Below the pieces are notes generated by a model. The model was not told the origin of the DNA, did not search any database, and saw nothing but the letters and a program-made list of their open reading frames with translations. A stretch of 64,000 bases of DNA from Chitinophaga flava (lineage in GTDB: Bacteria; Bacteroidota; Bacteroidia; Chitinophagales; Chitinophagaceae): contig NZ_QFFJ01000002.1 of the NCBI RefSeq assembly GCF_003308995.1, positions 3,782,001 to 3,846,000 of the forward strand. Reading direction: 5' to 3'. The position numbers were made by a program, and so were the translations under genes. Of the stretch, positions 17,453-26,136 are shown in pieces (the stretch's first letter is position 1; the number at the start of each line of letters is the position of its first letter).

Positions 17453-18688
17453 TTAACGTTGATGCCCACTGAGGTAGGTAATATATAATTCAGACTGTTT
17501 GATGTCATGTCGTGTTTGCAGATATCCCTGCCGTACCGACATAACCTTTTCCAGGTTCAGAAAATATTCAGCATAGCCGATATCCCCCAGGGTAAAGGAT
17601 TTGACGGTCTGCTGCTGTAACTGGTCGGCATTGGGCAAAGCCGTGGCCGAATAATAATCCAGGCTGTTCTTCAATTTTACGAACTCCTGCACAGCTTGCC
17701 GGTATTGACTTTTCAGCTGTATAACACTATTGTCATAAAACAAACCTGCTGCCTGTTGCTGTTTTTCCTCCGCCTTCACCCTGGCCTTCATAGGTCCCAG
17801 CCACAGCGGCAATGCCAGCCCTATCTGGACGCCCTGAAAGCGGTTGCTGCCAGTGGCCACTGGCGCTCCGGATGCATTCAGTGGAGTCCCAATCAACGAC
17901 TGATTAAAATAACCGACTGTCAGGTCCGGCAATATACCAGCACTGATTACCTTTTTCTGTTTGCCGGCAATATCAATATCCTGCTTCGCAAAATGCAGTT
18001 GCGGATTGTCGGCCACGGCCGTGGAATCCTCCAATACATTCACGGCAGCAGCCGGAATACTCGCATCAGCAATGCTCACCGGTGTTGTACTCCCCAACAG
18101 CGCCTGTAAGCGCGCCAGAAAGATCTGTTCGTCTGCTTCATTCTGCCGCAACAGATTACGCACTTCCTGCAACCTTACTTCCGCCGCTGTTTTTTCAATC
18201 AAACGGCTCTCTCCTGTTTTATATCGCAGCGCCGCACTGCGGGAGAAACTTGTAAACAGGCTGTCCTGGCTTGTCAGCAGTACCCGCTGCTCCCGGAGAT
18301 ATAATAACTGAACATACACCTGTTTTACCTGAAAGATCAGATCATTTTGTGTGGCCGTTTTCTGCCAAACGGCCTTTTCCGTCTGTGCTTCATTCAACTG
18401 CTTTTTGGCTGTAAACAGCGTGGGGAAAGGAATAGTTTGTGATACACTAAAATTATTGTCATTTGCAACATAGCTGTTGTTCTGCCCATATTGCATAGAC
18501 AACTGTGTTTTCGGTATCTCTGCATTGGTACGGGCCATATCTTTATAAAAAGCAACAGTAGCTGAGGTAGACTGTAGCCCTTTATTCTGTGCCAGCGCCA
18601 GTTGTACCGCCTGTTCCATCGTCAGTGGCTGCGATTGGGAAAATACCGTTATCGGAAATAACAGGTATATAATTATCCGGAAATTCAT
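17453..18688 (-). CDS. TolC-family outer-membrane channel of the metal efflux system (CzcC/CusC-like)
   Basis: 411 residues, signal peptide MNFRIIIYLLFPITVFSQ, then two repeated long-helix/beta units typical of outer-membrane efflux proteins (MEQAVQLALAQNKGLQS..., and the second YDNSVIQLKSQYRQAVQEFVKLKNSLDYY half). Forms the trimeric duct through which the RND pump exports metal. Its start overlaps the pump stop by ATGA (18685-18688), so translation is coupled. Confidence 0.9.
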   Translation of the reverse strand: MNFRIIIYLLFPITVFSQSQPLTMEQAVQLALAQNKGLQSTSATVAFYKDMARTNAEIPKTQLSMQYGQNNSYVANDNNFSVSQTIPFPTLFTAKKQLNEAQTEKAVWQKTATQNDLIFQVKQVYVQLLYLREQRVLLTSQDSLFTSFSRSAALRYKTGESRLIEKTAAEVRLQEVRNLLRQNEADEQIFLARLQALLGSTTPVSIADASIPAAAVNVLEDSTAVADNPQLHFAKQDIDIAGKQKKVISAGILPDLTVGYFNQSLIGTPLNASGAPVATGSNRFQGVQIGLALPLWLGPMKARVKAEEKQQQAAGLFYDNSVIQLKSQYRQAVQEFVKLKNSLDYYSATALPNADQLQQQTVKSFTLGDIGYAEYFLNLEKVMSVRQGYLQTRHDIKQSELYITYLSGHQR

Positions 18689-21600
18689 GAATTACGTTTT
18701 TTGAATAATTTTTCAGAATAGATGTACAGACAGGGCAATACCAGCAGTGTAAGCAGTGTAGATGTTACCAATCCTCCTATCACCACAGTAGCCAGCGGAC
18801 GCTGTACTTCCGCTCCTGCGCTGGTGGCCAGTGCCATCGGCAAAAAGCCCAACGAAGCCACCATGGCCGTCATCAATACAGGCCGTAAACGGGTGGCCGT
18901 TCCTTTCAATACAATATTATTGAGGTCTGTAAGACCATCGTTTTTCAACCGGTTAAACTCTCCTATCAAAACAATACCATTGAGCACAGCCACCCCGAAT
19001 AAGGCGATGAAACCCACACCAGCAGAGATACTGAAAGGCATACCTCTCAACATCAGCGCAAATACGCCACCAATGGCCGCCATAGGGATAGCAGTGAAAA
19101 TAAGCAGGGATTGTTTGACTGAACTGAAAGTAAAATACAGCAAGGCAAAGATGAGCAACAAGGCTGCCGGGACTGCAAGTGATAAACGATCATTGGCTTC
19201 TTTAAGATTCTCAAACTGCCCGCCATAGCGGATAAAGTACCCCGTAGGTAGTTTCACTTCTTTTTCGATAGCAGCTTCTATATCCTTAACTACGCTGGCG
19301 ATATCACGACCTCTCACGTTGAAGCCAACAATGATACGACGTTTGGCATCTTCACGCTGTACCTGGTTGGGACCGGTAGCCATCTGTACGGTAGCGAGTT
19401 GCTGCAAAGGCACCTGATTTCCGGAGGGAGTAGTGATATAAAGCTCCTGCACGTCCCGGATATCTTTACGGCTTTGCCGATCCAGTCTTACTACGAGGTC
19501 AAAACGTTTTTCGCCTTCATATACCAGACCAGCACTTTGTCCGGCGAAAGCAGTATTGATAGCCTGATTCACAGTCGCCACATCCAGCCCGTATTGTGCA
19601 ATACGGTTACGGTCAATAGACACTACAATCTGCTGCAGCCCGCCGATCTGCTCTACATAAAGGTCCCGGGCTCCTTCGGTATGGTTAACAATACCACCTA
19701 CCTTCTGCGCCAGAGAAGCCAGTATAGACAAGTCTTCTCCGAAAATCTTAATGCCTACATCCTGGCGTACCCCAGAGATCAGTTCATTGAAACGAAGCTG
19801 TATCGGTTGAGAGAAGCCAAAAGCTACACCAGGTATTGCTTCCAGGGCTTCCTGCATTTTATTGGCCAACTCTTCACGATTAGAAGCGCTGGTCCATTCT
19901 TTCTTGGGTTTTAGTAAGATGGTAAGGTCACAGGCTTCCATAGGCATTGGGTCTGTAGGAATTTCAGCAGCGCCTATTTTACCAATTACTTCTTTTACCT
20001 CCGGGAATTTTTTCAGCAGGATATCAGAAGCTTTGCTCACTTTGTCTATAGTCTCCGACAGGGAACTACCGGTGAGAAGCCTTGTTTCCACGGCAAAGTC
20101 ACCTTCTTCCAATGTAGGAATAAACTCTCCGCCCATACGGCCAAACAGTATCAGCGCCGTTACAAAAAGCAGCAATGCAGCTCCCGCTACCATGCCTTTC
20201 ACCTTCAGCGCACCTTTAATAACGGGATCGTATATACGATGAAAGAATGACATAATACGGTCCGCAATGGTAGGCTTTCCGGATATCTTACGGCTCAGGA
20301 AAAGCGCAGACATCATCGGCACATAGGTCAGTGACAGGATAAAGGCGCCCAGAATAGCGAAGGAAACAGTTTGTGCCATTGGCCGGAACATCTTGCCTTC
20401 TATGCCCACCAACGCCAGAATAGGCAGATAAACAATCAGGATGATGATCTCTCCGAATGCGGCTGAGCTACGGATACGGATAGCGGAGGTGTATACCTCC
20501 TCATCCATTTCCTCACGACTGAGCCTTACAGTATTATTGCCCGTCACTCTTGTGCCCAGATGGTGCAAGGTGGCTTCCACAATGATCACCGCCCCGTCCA
20601 CGATCAGGCCGAAGTCTATTGCCCCCAGACTCATCAGGTTGCCGGATACACCAAACAGATGCATCATGGCAATAGCAAACAACATGGCCAGTGGTATCAC
20701 AGAAGCCACAATAAGGCCGGCTCTTATGTTGCCCAGGAAAAGCACCAGCACAAAGATCACGATCAACGCCCCCTCTATAAGATTTTTTTCCACCGTGCCG
20801 ATCGCTCTGCCTACAAACTCGCTCCGATCCAGAAATGGCTCTATCACCACTCCTTCCGGTAAGGTCTTACGGATCTGATCTATCCTGACTTTCACTGCCT
20901 TTACAACTTCGTTGGAGTTTTTGCCCTTCAGCATCATCACAATGCCACCAACTGCTTCGCCATCGGCGTTGCGGGTAAGGGCTCCATATCTGTTGGCGCT
21001 GCCGATCTGCACGGTGGCAATATCGCGCATCAATACCGGCATTCCGTTCGGAATGTTCCTGACCACAATACGCTCTATATCCGCGATGGTACCAATCAAC
21101 CCTTCACTTCTGATAAAATAAGCGTTCGGTTTTTTGTCGATGTAAGCACCACCGGTATTTTCATTATTCTTCTGCAGTGCATTAAACACATCTGCAATAC
21201 TGAGGTTGTAGCTGCGCAACTTATCAGGATTGAGCGCCACTTCGTATTGTTTAAGCTGACCGCCGAAACTGTTTACCTCTGCTATTCCCGGGGTGCCAAG
21301 CAGCTGCCGCCGCACGTACCAGTCCTGTATTGTACGTAGTTCCCTGGCATCATATTTTTGTTCATATCCTTTGGCTGGGTGTACTACGTATTGATAAATT
21401 TCACCCAGGCCACTGGAGATAGGCGACATCTCCGGTGTGCCTATTCCCGGTGGTATATTGGTTTTAGCCTCGCCCAGCTTCTCGTTAACCTGCTGGCGGG
21501 CCCAGTAAATATCTACATCATCATGAAAAACAATAGTGACCACAGACAATCCAAAGCGGGAAATAGAGCGTACTTCCTTCAACTCCGGAATAACAGCCAT

Positions 21601-21816
21601 GGTCTGTTCTATGGGGAAGGTAATCAGCCTTTCCACCTCCTGTGCAGCCAGAGAAGGCGACAGCGTTATCACCTGCACCTGGTTATTTGTAATATCGGGC
21701 ACCGCATCTACGGGTAGCCGTGTCAGTGAGAAGATACCCCAAACGGTCAGTGCGAGCGTGAGTATCCCGATAATAAGCTTGTTTCTGATAGAGAAACGAA
21801 TGATCTTATCAAGCAT
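18685..21816 (-). CDS. Heavy-metal RND efflux pump (CzcA/HME family)
   Basis: 1043-residue inner-membrane proton-driven pump with the two-fold RND layout: TM1, a large periplasmic loop, the TM2-6 block, second loop, TM8-12. The TM4 segment carries DFGLIVDGAVIIVEA with Asp401, Asp407 and Glu414, matching the proton-relay acids of CzcA. The DFGxxxDGAV form is the divalent-metal (Zn/Co/Cd, HME1/HME3) signature rather than the Cu/Ag type; the usual Asn after the Glu is Ala here. Co-transcribed with DUF6660 upstream and channel/adaptor downstream. Confidence 0.93.
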   Translation of the reverse strand: MLDKIIRFSIRNKLIIGILTLALTVWGIFSLTRLPVDAVPDITNNQVQVITLSPSLAAQEVERLITFPIEQTMAVIPELKEVRSISRFGLSVVTIVFHDDVDIYWARQQVNEKLGEAKTNIPPGIGTPEMSPISSGLGEIYQYVVHPAKGYEQKYDARELRTIQDWYVRRQLLGTPGIAEVNSFGGQLKQYEVALNPDKLRSYNLSIADVFNALQKNNENTGGAYIDKKPNAYFIRSEGLIGTIADIERIVVRNIPNGMPVLMRDIATVQIGSANRYGALTRNADGEAVGGIVMMLKGKNSNEVVKAVKVRIDQIRKTLPEGVVIEPFLDRSEFVGRAIGTVEKNLIEGALIVIFVLVLFLGNIRAGLIVASVIPLAMLFAIAMMHLFGVSGNLMSLGAIDFGLIVDGAVIIVEATLHHLGTRVTGNNTVRLSREEMDEEVYTSAIRIRSSAAFGEIIILIVYLPILALVGIEGKMFRPMAQTVSFAILGAFILSLTYVPMMSALFLSRKISGKPTIADRIMSFFHRIYDPVIKGALKVKGMVAGAALLLFVTALILFGRMGGEFIPTLEEGDFAVETRLLTGSSLSETIDKVSKASDILLKKFPEVKEVIGKIGAAEIPTDPMPMEACDLTILLKPKKEWTSASNREELANKMQEALEAIPGVAFGFSQPIQLRFNELISGVRQDVGIKIFGEDLSILASLAQKVGGIVNHTEGARDLYVEQIGGLQQIVVSIDRNRIAQYGLDVATVNQAINTAFAGQSAGLVYEGEKRFDLVVRLDRQSRKDIRDVQELYITTPSGNQVPLQQLATVQMATGPNQVQREDAKRRIIVGFNVRGRDIASVVKDIEAAIEKEVKLPTGYFIRYGGQFENLKEANDRLSLAVPAALLLIFALLYFTFSSVKQSLLIFTAIPMAAIGGVFALMLRGMPFSISAGVGFIALFGVAVLNGIVLIGEFNRLKNDGLTDLNNIVLKGTATRLRPVLMTAMVASLGFLPMALATSAGAEVQRPLATVVIGGLVTSTLLTLLVLPCLYIYSEKLFKKRNS

Positions 21817-21914
21817 AATGGGTTGGTATGAAATAAAAAGAGGTCCTTAAGCTGTAGTTATACCTGGAAAGGGCATAACCTCAACTCATAGCAAAAACAC
21901 CTGTAAAAAGAGGA

Positions 21915-22223
21915 TTACAACCGGGGTGGCTGCCAGATGGTGTTGGACGATAAAGGAAGGGGTGTCACCGGTAAAACAGGGAAAATTACCTGTACCTGAT
22001 GCATATGGTAGGGAAGGATGACCGAAGTAGCTGGCGTGACCTGTACGTTGCAACAACTGCATACGCATAAAGGGGAACAAAAATCCACCTGCGTTTCGTG
22101 GTTATGTTCGTGGGTCGCTGTAACTTCGGTATGGTTGTACATGGCCACAGCCTGAGTGTCGTTGCAGGGGATGCAGGACAACACCAGGATATAGAGGCTC
22201 ATTATGTAAATCAACCATTTCAT
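21915..22223 (-). CDS. DUF6660-like small Cys/His-rich protein
   Basis: 102 residues with an N-terminal hydrophobic segment (MKWLIYIMSLYILVLSC) and a dense set of possible metal ligands: Cys17, Cys20, HEHNH (38-42), Cys49, Cys53, Cys55, Cys57, Cys58, His73, His75. This composition and its place as first gene before a CzcA-type pump match the DUF6660 family of Bacteroidota. It may be exported and act as a periplasmic metal sensor or chaperone for the efflux complex; that role is inferred from ligands and context. The 98-base gap to the pump gene has no clear promoter. Confidence 0.7.
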   Translation of the reverse strand: MKWLIYIMSLYILVLSCIPCNDTQAVAMYNHTEVTATHEHNHETQVDFCSPLCVCSCCNVQVTPATSVILPYHMHQVQVIFPVLPVTPLPLSSNTIWQPPRL

Positions 22224-22326
22224 GTCTGCAAATGTAAAAATTAAAAAATAAAATGGTACAGGAAAAACTGCATCTCCGTTGCGAGTGTGATGTTTGTATA
22301 TTATGATTTGTTATTAAATTAGCTGC

Positions 22327-23022
22327 ATGAATTGCCTGATCGTAGATGATAATAAACTGGCACGCAGTGCCATGAAACAGCTGGCCAGCCATGTAGAGCA
22401 GCTGCAAGTGACCGGTGAATGCGCCAGCGCCATGGAAGCCTATAACCTTCTCCAGAAAGAAAAAATCGATATCCTGCTGCTGGATATCGAGATGCCGGGT
22501 ATGAGCGGCCTCGAGCTGACACGCAACCTGGGCAAAAAAAGACCGGTCATCATTTTTACGACGGTCAACAAAGACTATGCTGTAGAAGCTTTTGAACTGA
22601 ATGTGGCCGATTATCTGATCAAGCCGGTTACCCCTGCCCGCTTTATCCAGGCTATCGAAAAAGCCCGTGAAATCATTGACAGCAATAGCCGGGAGCTCCA
22701 GGTGTCTGATACTGAATTTGTCTTTATCCGCGATAATGGTGTTCTCAAAAGAATCAGAACTGAAGATATCCTCTTTATGGAAGCAATGGGTGATTATGTA
22801 AAACTCTATACCTCCCAGAAGTTCCATGCCATACACACCACACTGAAAGCCCTGGAAGAAAAACTACCATCCAGCAGGTTCATGCGGGTACATCGCTCCT
22901 ACATCGTGGCTCTCGACAAAATAGAAGCCATAGAAGACGGCAATATCATCATACAAAAAAATGCTATACCAGTGGCCGATACGTATAAAGCCGCTCTTAA
23001 CAATAAATTAAATCTTCTTTAA
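22327..23022 (+). CDS. LytTR-family response regulator
   Basis: 231 residues: receiver domain 1-118 with phospho-acceptor Asp53 (LLDIEMPGMSG) and Lys99 (LIKP), then a LytTR DNA-binding domain (about 125-231; RTEDILFMEAMGDYVKLYT, SSRFMRVHRSYIVAL). Controls transcription in response to a partner kinase. The gene downstream on the same strand is a hybrid kinase (124 bases away), a likely but not classical partner since LytTR regulators usually pair with LytS/histidine-kinase-type partners. Divergent from the metal-efflux operon, so it could also control that operon. Confidence 0.9.
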   Translation: MNCLIVDDNKLARSAMKQLASHVEQLQVTGECASAMEAYNLLQKEKIDILLLDIEMPGMSGLELTRNLGKKRPVIIFTTVNKDYAVEAFELNVADYLIKPVTPARFIQAIEKAREIIDSNSRELQVSDTEFVFIRDNGVLKRIRTEDILFMEAMGDYVKLYTSQKFHAIHTTLKALEEKLPSSRFMRVHRSYIVALDKIEAIEDGNIIIQKNAIPVADTYKAALNNKLNLL

Positions 23023-23145
23023 CAGACTTAACGACCATTTCTCCGTTTTGACCGATACCTATCGCCCGTTTAACAATAATTTATACCCACTGACCTTTAT
23101 TATCGTATTTTGAACCGCCTTTCCTTCATCAGCGTTAATAATGTC

Positions 23146-25341
23146 ATGCAGCCGAAAAGAATAAAATATTATCTGCTTGGCCTGTTCATTACAGGTATGA
23201 TCCTGTTCGTCGTGCTGCAGTTTAACTCCGCTAAAAATATCCGCAAACTTATTTCCGGTAACGAGCAACTGTTACAGGAGCTCAACGTAAAGAATGAAAT
23301 ACAGAAGCTGCAAACTTCGCTGGCAAAGACAGACAGCAAAGTACGGGGTGCTGTGATTTCTCAGGACACCAACCATGTCACTGGCATTGAAGTGGAGATT
23401 GCCATCATCAAATCTGATCTGAAGGAGATCAATAAAATTGTCAAAAACGACAGTACTGAAAAACTGCTTACCCAACTCAATTACCTGGTAGATGAGAAAA
23501 ACAGCTACAATCTGCTGGTATTGGACACCTTCTACAGCAGTGGTAAAAGTGCCGCGGAGAAGATGATCAACAATCAGCGGGGAAAACGGCTGGGAGAAGC
23601 TATCACCAACATATTACATCAGCTGGACACCACACGGCAGACAGAAGTAAACAGGACCACCCGCCTCATTGATACCAGCGGACAAAAGGCTCAGAGCTGG
23701 GGCACCGTGCTGGTATTGTTTGCATGCCTTACCAGCCTGCTGGCATTTCTGTATATCACCAGCCGTATCCATCGCCAGGAACAGCTCATAGAAGCCCTGG
23801 ACGAATCCCAGCGGCAGGAAAAAAATCTCGCTGCCGTAAAAGACCAGTTTCTCGCTAACATGAGCCACGAAATACGGACACCCATGAATGCCGTACTCGG
23901 TTTTACGCACCTGCTGCAAGCCCAGCCTCTCAACGAAAAATCCAAAGAATATGTTAACGCCATTGCCGGCGCTGGCCGTAATCTGCTGGAAATTATCAAC
24001 GACATACTTGATCTTTCGAAAATAGAATCCGGTATGATGCGCATTGAAGCAACCTCCTTCAGTTTGCGCGGCGTACTGCATTCCATTGATACCCTATTCA
24101 GAGCCAAAGCAGAAGAAAAACACCTGCACTTCAGCATACAAGCCGATGAAGAAGTATCCGACCTTCTCTACGGCGATGTAATGCGGTTGACACAAATACT
24201 CGTCAATCTTACCAGCAATGCCATCAAATTCACGCCGGAAGGGGAAGTCAATATACAAGTGGCCAGGATATGGGCTGAAGAAAAAAATGTTCGTTTATTG
24301 TTCACCGTTAGAGATACCGGTATCGGTATAGAAGCAGAACAACTGGACAGTATCTTCGATCGCTTTAACCAGGCAGAAGTCTCCACCACCCGCAAATACG
24401 GAGGTACAGGCCTGGGGCTTACCATTGTAAAACAACTCATAGAACTGCAAAACGGCTTCATCTCTGTAGAAAGCAAAACCGGCCAGGGGTCTACTTTTAA
24501 GGTCGAACTTCCTTACACGCTGGGAGAAATGATGCCGGAAGATACGGATAACTTATATGCTGAAAACGACCTTCCTATTCATCCCAATATCAGGTTGCTG
24601 GTGGCAGAAGACAACCGCATGAACCAGAACCTGCTGCGTCATTTGCTCAGCAGCTGGCAACTGCAATACCGGGTTGTCAATAATGGTCGGGAAGCCCTGC
24701 AGGCACTCGAAAAACAAGTATTTGACCTGGTGCTGATGGATATCCAGATGCCGGAGATGGACGGATATACTACCGTTACCAAAATCAGGAAGGAATTACA
24801 TTCCAATATCCCGGTGATTGCAATGACGGCTTACGCGATGGAAGGAGAAAGGGAGAAATGCCTGCAGATGGGCATGAATGATTATATTTCCAAACCCATC
24901 GATGAGAATATGCTCTATCGCATGGTACAGGTATATACCGGCAAATCTGCCGCCAGGGAAGTAACGCCACCGCCAGTATATAATGGCGAAAATGGTCATA
25001 CTCACCTGCTCAATATGCAATACATCCGCGAGCTGTCCAAAGGTGATAAAGCCTTCGAAAAAAGTATGCTGGAGCAGTTTGTTACGCAGCTGCCCGAAGA
25101 CCTTTCCATGCTTAAAAATGCCATCATGATCAACGATCCTGTAAGCATTCGGGCCACGGCCCATAATCTCAAAACAACCGTGTCATTTACCGGGCTGGAA
25201 ACCCATCTCTACCCTATCCTCGAACAGCTGGAACAGATAGATGAAAACACCTACAACGCCACCACTGTGCAGGAGTTGTTCTATACACTGAAACAGCTGT
25301 GTTTACAGGCTATCCAGGAAGCTATCGATATCACGATCTGA
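23146..25341 (+). CDS. Hybrid sensor histidine kinase with receiver and Hpt domains
   Basis: 731 residues from ATG 23146 (an in-frame TTG at 23110 is not preferred). TM1 (8-25), a helical CHASE3-like periplasmic sensor (about 28-185), TM2 (187-205), coiled coil, HisKA with His241 (NMSHEIRTPMNA), HATPase (N box near 356-362, DTGIGI 390-395, GGTGLGL 419-425), receiver with Asp532 (VLMDIQMPEMDG), and a C-terminal Hpt-like domain with His673 (AHNLKTT). All phosphorelay residues are present, so an internal His-Asp-His relay to an outside regulator is expected, with the LytTR protein just upstream as first candidate. Confidence 0.9.
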   Translation: MQPKRIKYYLLGLFITGMILFVVLQFNSAKNIRKLISGNEQLLQELNVKNEIQKLQTSLAKTDSKVRGAVISQDTNHVTGIEVEIAIIKSDLKEINKIVKNDSTEKLLTQLNYLVDEKNSYNLLVLDTFYSSGKSAAEKMINNQRGKRLGEAITNILHQLDTTRQTEVNRTTRLIDTSGQKAQSWGTVLVLFACLTSLLAFLYITSRIHRQEQLIEALDESQRQEKNLAAVKDQFLANMSHEIRTPMNAVLGFTHLLQAQPLNEKSKEYVNAIAGAGRNLLEIINDILDLSKIESGMMRIEATSFSLRGVLHSIDTLFRAKAEEKHLHFSIQADEEVSDLLYGDVMRLTQILVNLTSNAIKFTPEGEVNIQVARIWAEEKNVRLLFTVRDTGIGIEAEQLDSIFDRFNQAEVSTTRKYGGTGLGLTIVKQLIELQNGFISVESKTGQGSTFKVELPYTLGEMMPEDTDNLYAENDLPIHPNIRLLVAEDNRMNQNLLRHLLSSWQLQYRVVNNGREALQALEKQVFDLVLMDIQMPEMDGYTTVTKIRKELHSNIPVIAMTAYAMEGEREKCLQMGMNDYISKPIDENMLYRMVQVYTGKSAAREVTPPPVYNGENGHTHLLNMQYIRELSKGDKAFEKSMLEQFVTQLPEDLSMLKNAIMINDPVSIRATAHNLKTTVSFTGLETHLYPILEQLEQIDENTYNATTVQELFYTLKQLCLQAIQEAIDITI

Positions 25342-25499
25342 CAGTGCGGTCTGATTGCATGACCGTCTATTTTTCCTTTTTCAACGACACTAATAACCAG
25401 TTCACCGAAACCTCCCCGGATCACTGCACAACCCGTCTTATTTTTACATCACAATACTGAACAACATCTTTAATTAATCATTTTTAAAAGACAATCATC

Positions 25500-25712
25500 A
25501 TGAAAAAAATCATCGCTGCTGCCCTGGTACTGAGCATTTCTGCTGCTTCTTTCGCTCAAGCTCCTGCTGCTAAACCAGCTAAGAAAGAAAAAGCTAAAAC
25601 TGAAACTAAAGCAGAAGCTAAACCAGCCGCTAAACCAGCTGCTGACACAACTAAAAAAGCTCCTGCTCACAAAAAAGCTGAAGCTAAACCAGCTGCTAAA
25701 AAAGCCGCATAA
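25500..25712 (+). CDS. Secreted Ala/Lys-rich low-complexity peptide
   Basis: 70 residues: a good signal peptide (MKKIIAAALVLSISAASFAQ, cleavage after AQA or FAQ) and a 48-residue tail made almost only of Ala, Lys, Pro, Glu and Thr in AKPA/AEAKPAAK-type units, resembling histone H1-like tails. Codons are strongly biased to GCT and AAA, as in highly expressed genes. Disordered, very basic, probably exported. Function unknown; possibly a polyanion or envelope-binding peptide. Followed by a clean terminator, so it is a genuine single-gene unit. Confidence 0.7.
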   Translation: MKKIIAAALVLSISAASFAQAPAAKPAKKEKAKTETKAEAKPAAKPAADTTKKAPAHKKAEAKPAAKKAA

Positions 25713-25740
25713 TTCGCAATTATACAGCGTTTGAGTTAAA

Positions 25741-25772
25741 ATAGCTCCGGGATTCCCGGAGCTATTTTTTTT
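25741..25772 (+). terminator. Intrinsic terminator of the Ala/Lys-rich peptide gene
   Basis: Stem ATAGCTCCGGG / CCCGGAGCTAT, loop ATT, followed by eight T. Confidence 0.9.
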
Positions 25773-25780
25773 CCCATAAT

Positions 25781-25805
25781 CCCAGGGCTAAAGCCCTGGG
25801 CTATG
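25781..25805 (+). repeat. REP-like palindrome
   Basis: Arms CCCAGGGCT / AGCCCTGGG around AA, then CTATG. Forward orientation, paired with the inverted copy at 26051-26075. Confidence 0.85.
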
Positions 25806-25940
25806 TTTGTGGCCTCTGATTTGATCGTAGCCTTGCGGAATTGGATACGGTTATCAAATACTCTTGTACAAGCAAAAATTACTTACCCAACAAGCCCAGT
25901 ACACTAGTTCCAGGTTATATTTTTCCTGCAGCCTTACAGA

Positions 25941-26044
25941 ACTTAAGCACTCCAATACAAGCAAGCCACCTCATGTCTAAGCCTATCTTATTCCTTACAC
26001 TCTTTACGAAATTTTAAGCACTCTAATATACGCAAGCCCCCTCA
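25941..26044 (+). repeat. Diverged direct repeat inside the BIME-like region
   Basis: Units 25941-25973 and 26011-26044, about 80 per cent identical, separated by 37 bases. Confidence 0.6.
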
Positions 26045-26050
26045 AACAAG

Positions 26051-26075
26051 CATAGCCCAGGGCTTCAGCCCTGGG
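26051..26075 (-). repeat. REP-like palindrome (inverted)
   Basis: CATAG then CCCAGGGCT-TC-AGCCCTGGG; the minus strand reads as the forward copies do, with CTATG at its 3' side. Confidence 0.85.
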
Positions 26076-26080
26076 AGCAA

Positions 26081-26113
26081 AAAAAAATCCGCTACTAACG
26101 AGCGGATTTTTTT
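26081..26113 (-). terminator. Intrinsic terminator of the TPR-protein gene
   Basis: Stem AAAAAAATCCGCT / AGCGGATTTTTTT, loop ACTAACG, on the 3' side of the minus-strand TPR gene. Confidence 0.9.
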
Positions 26114-26136
26114 CAATTATAATATTTAGCTATTAA

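Larger units (their letters stand above)
25773..26080. other. Non-coding BIME-like region
   Basis: About 300 bases with no convincing ORF. It is bounded by two REP-like palindromes in opposite orientation (25781 and 26051) and contains a diverged direct repeat of about 33 bases (25941-25973 and 26011-26044, sharing TTAAGCACTC and GCAAGCC). Confidence 0.7.

Noticed and set aside
22229..22236. TACATTTG box before the DUF6660 gene
   Set aside because: Only five bases from the start codon, which would require a leaderless transcript; kept out of the feature list.
22102..22836. 244-codon minus-strand frame
   Set aside because: Covers the LytTR regulator and the DUF6660 gene; both of those have family matches and this has none.
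25781..26075. Palindromes as a CRISPR array or terminators
   Set aside because: Only two copies here, inverted, with a long spacer and no T-run; a clean terminator already exists on each side.
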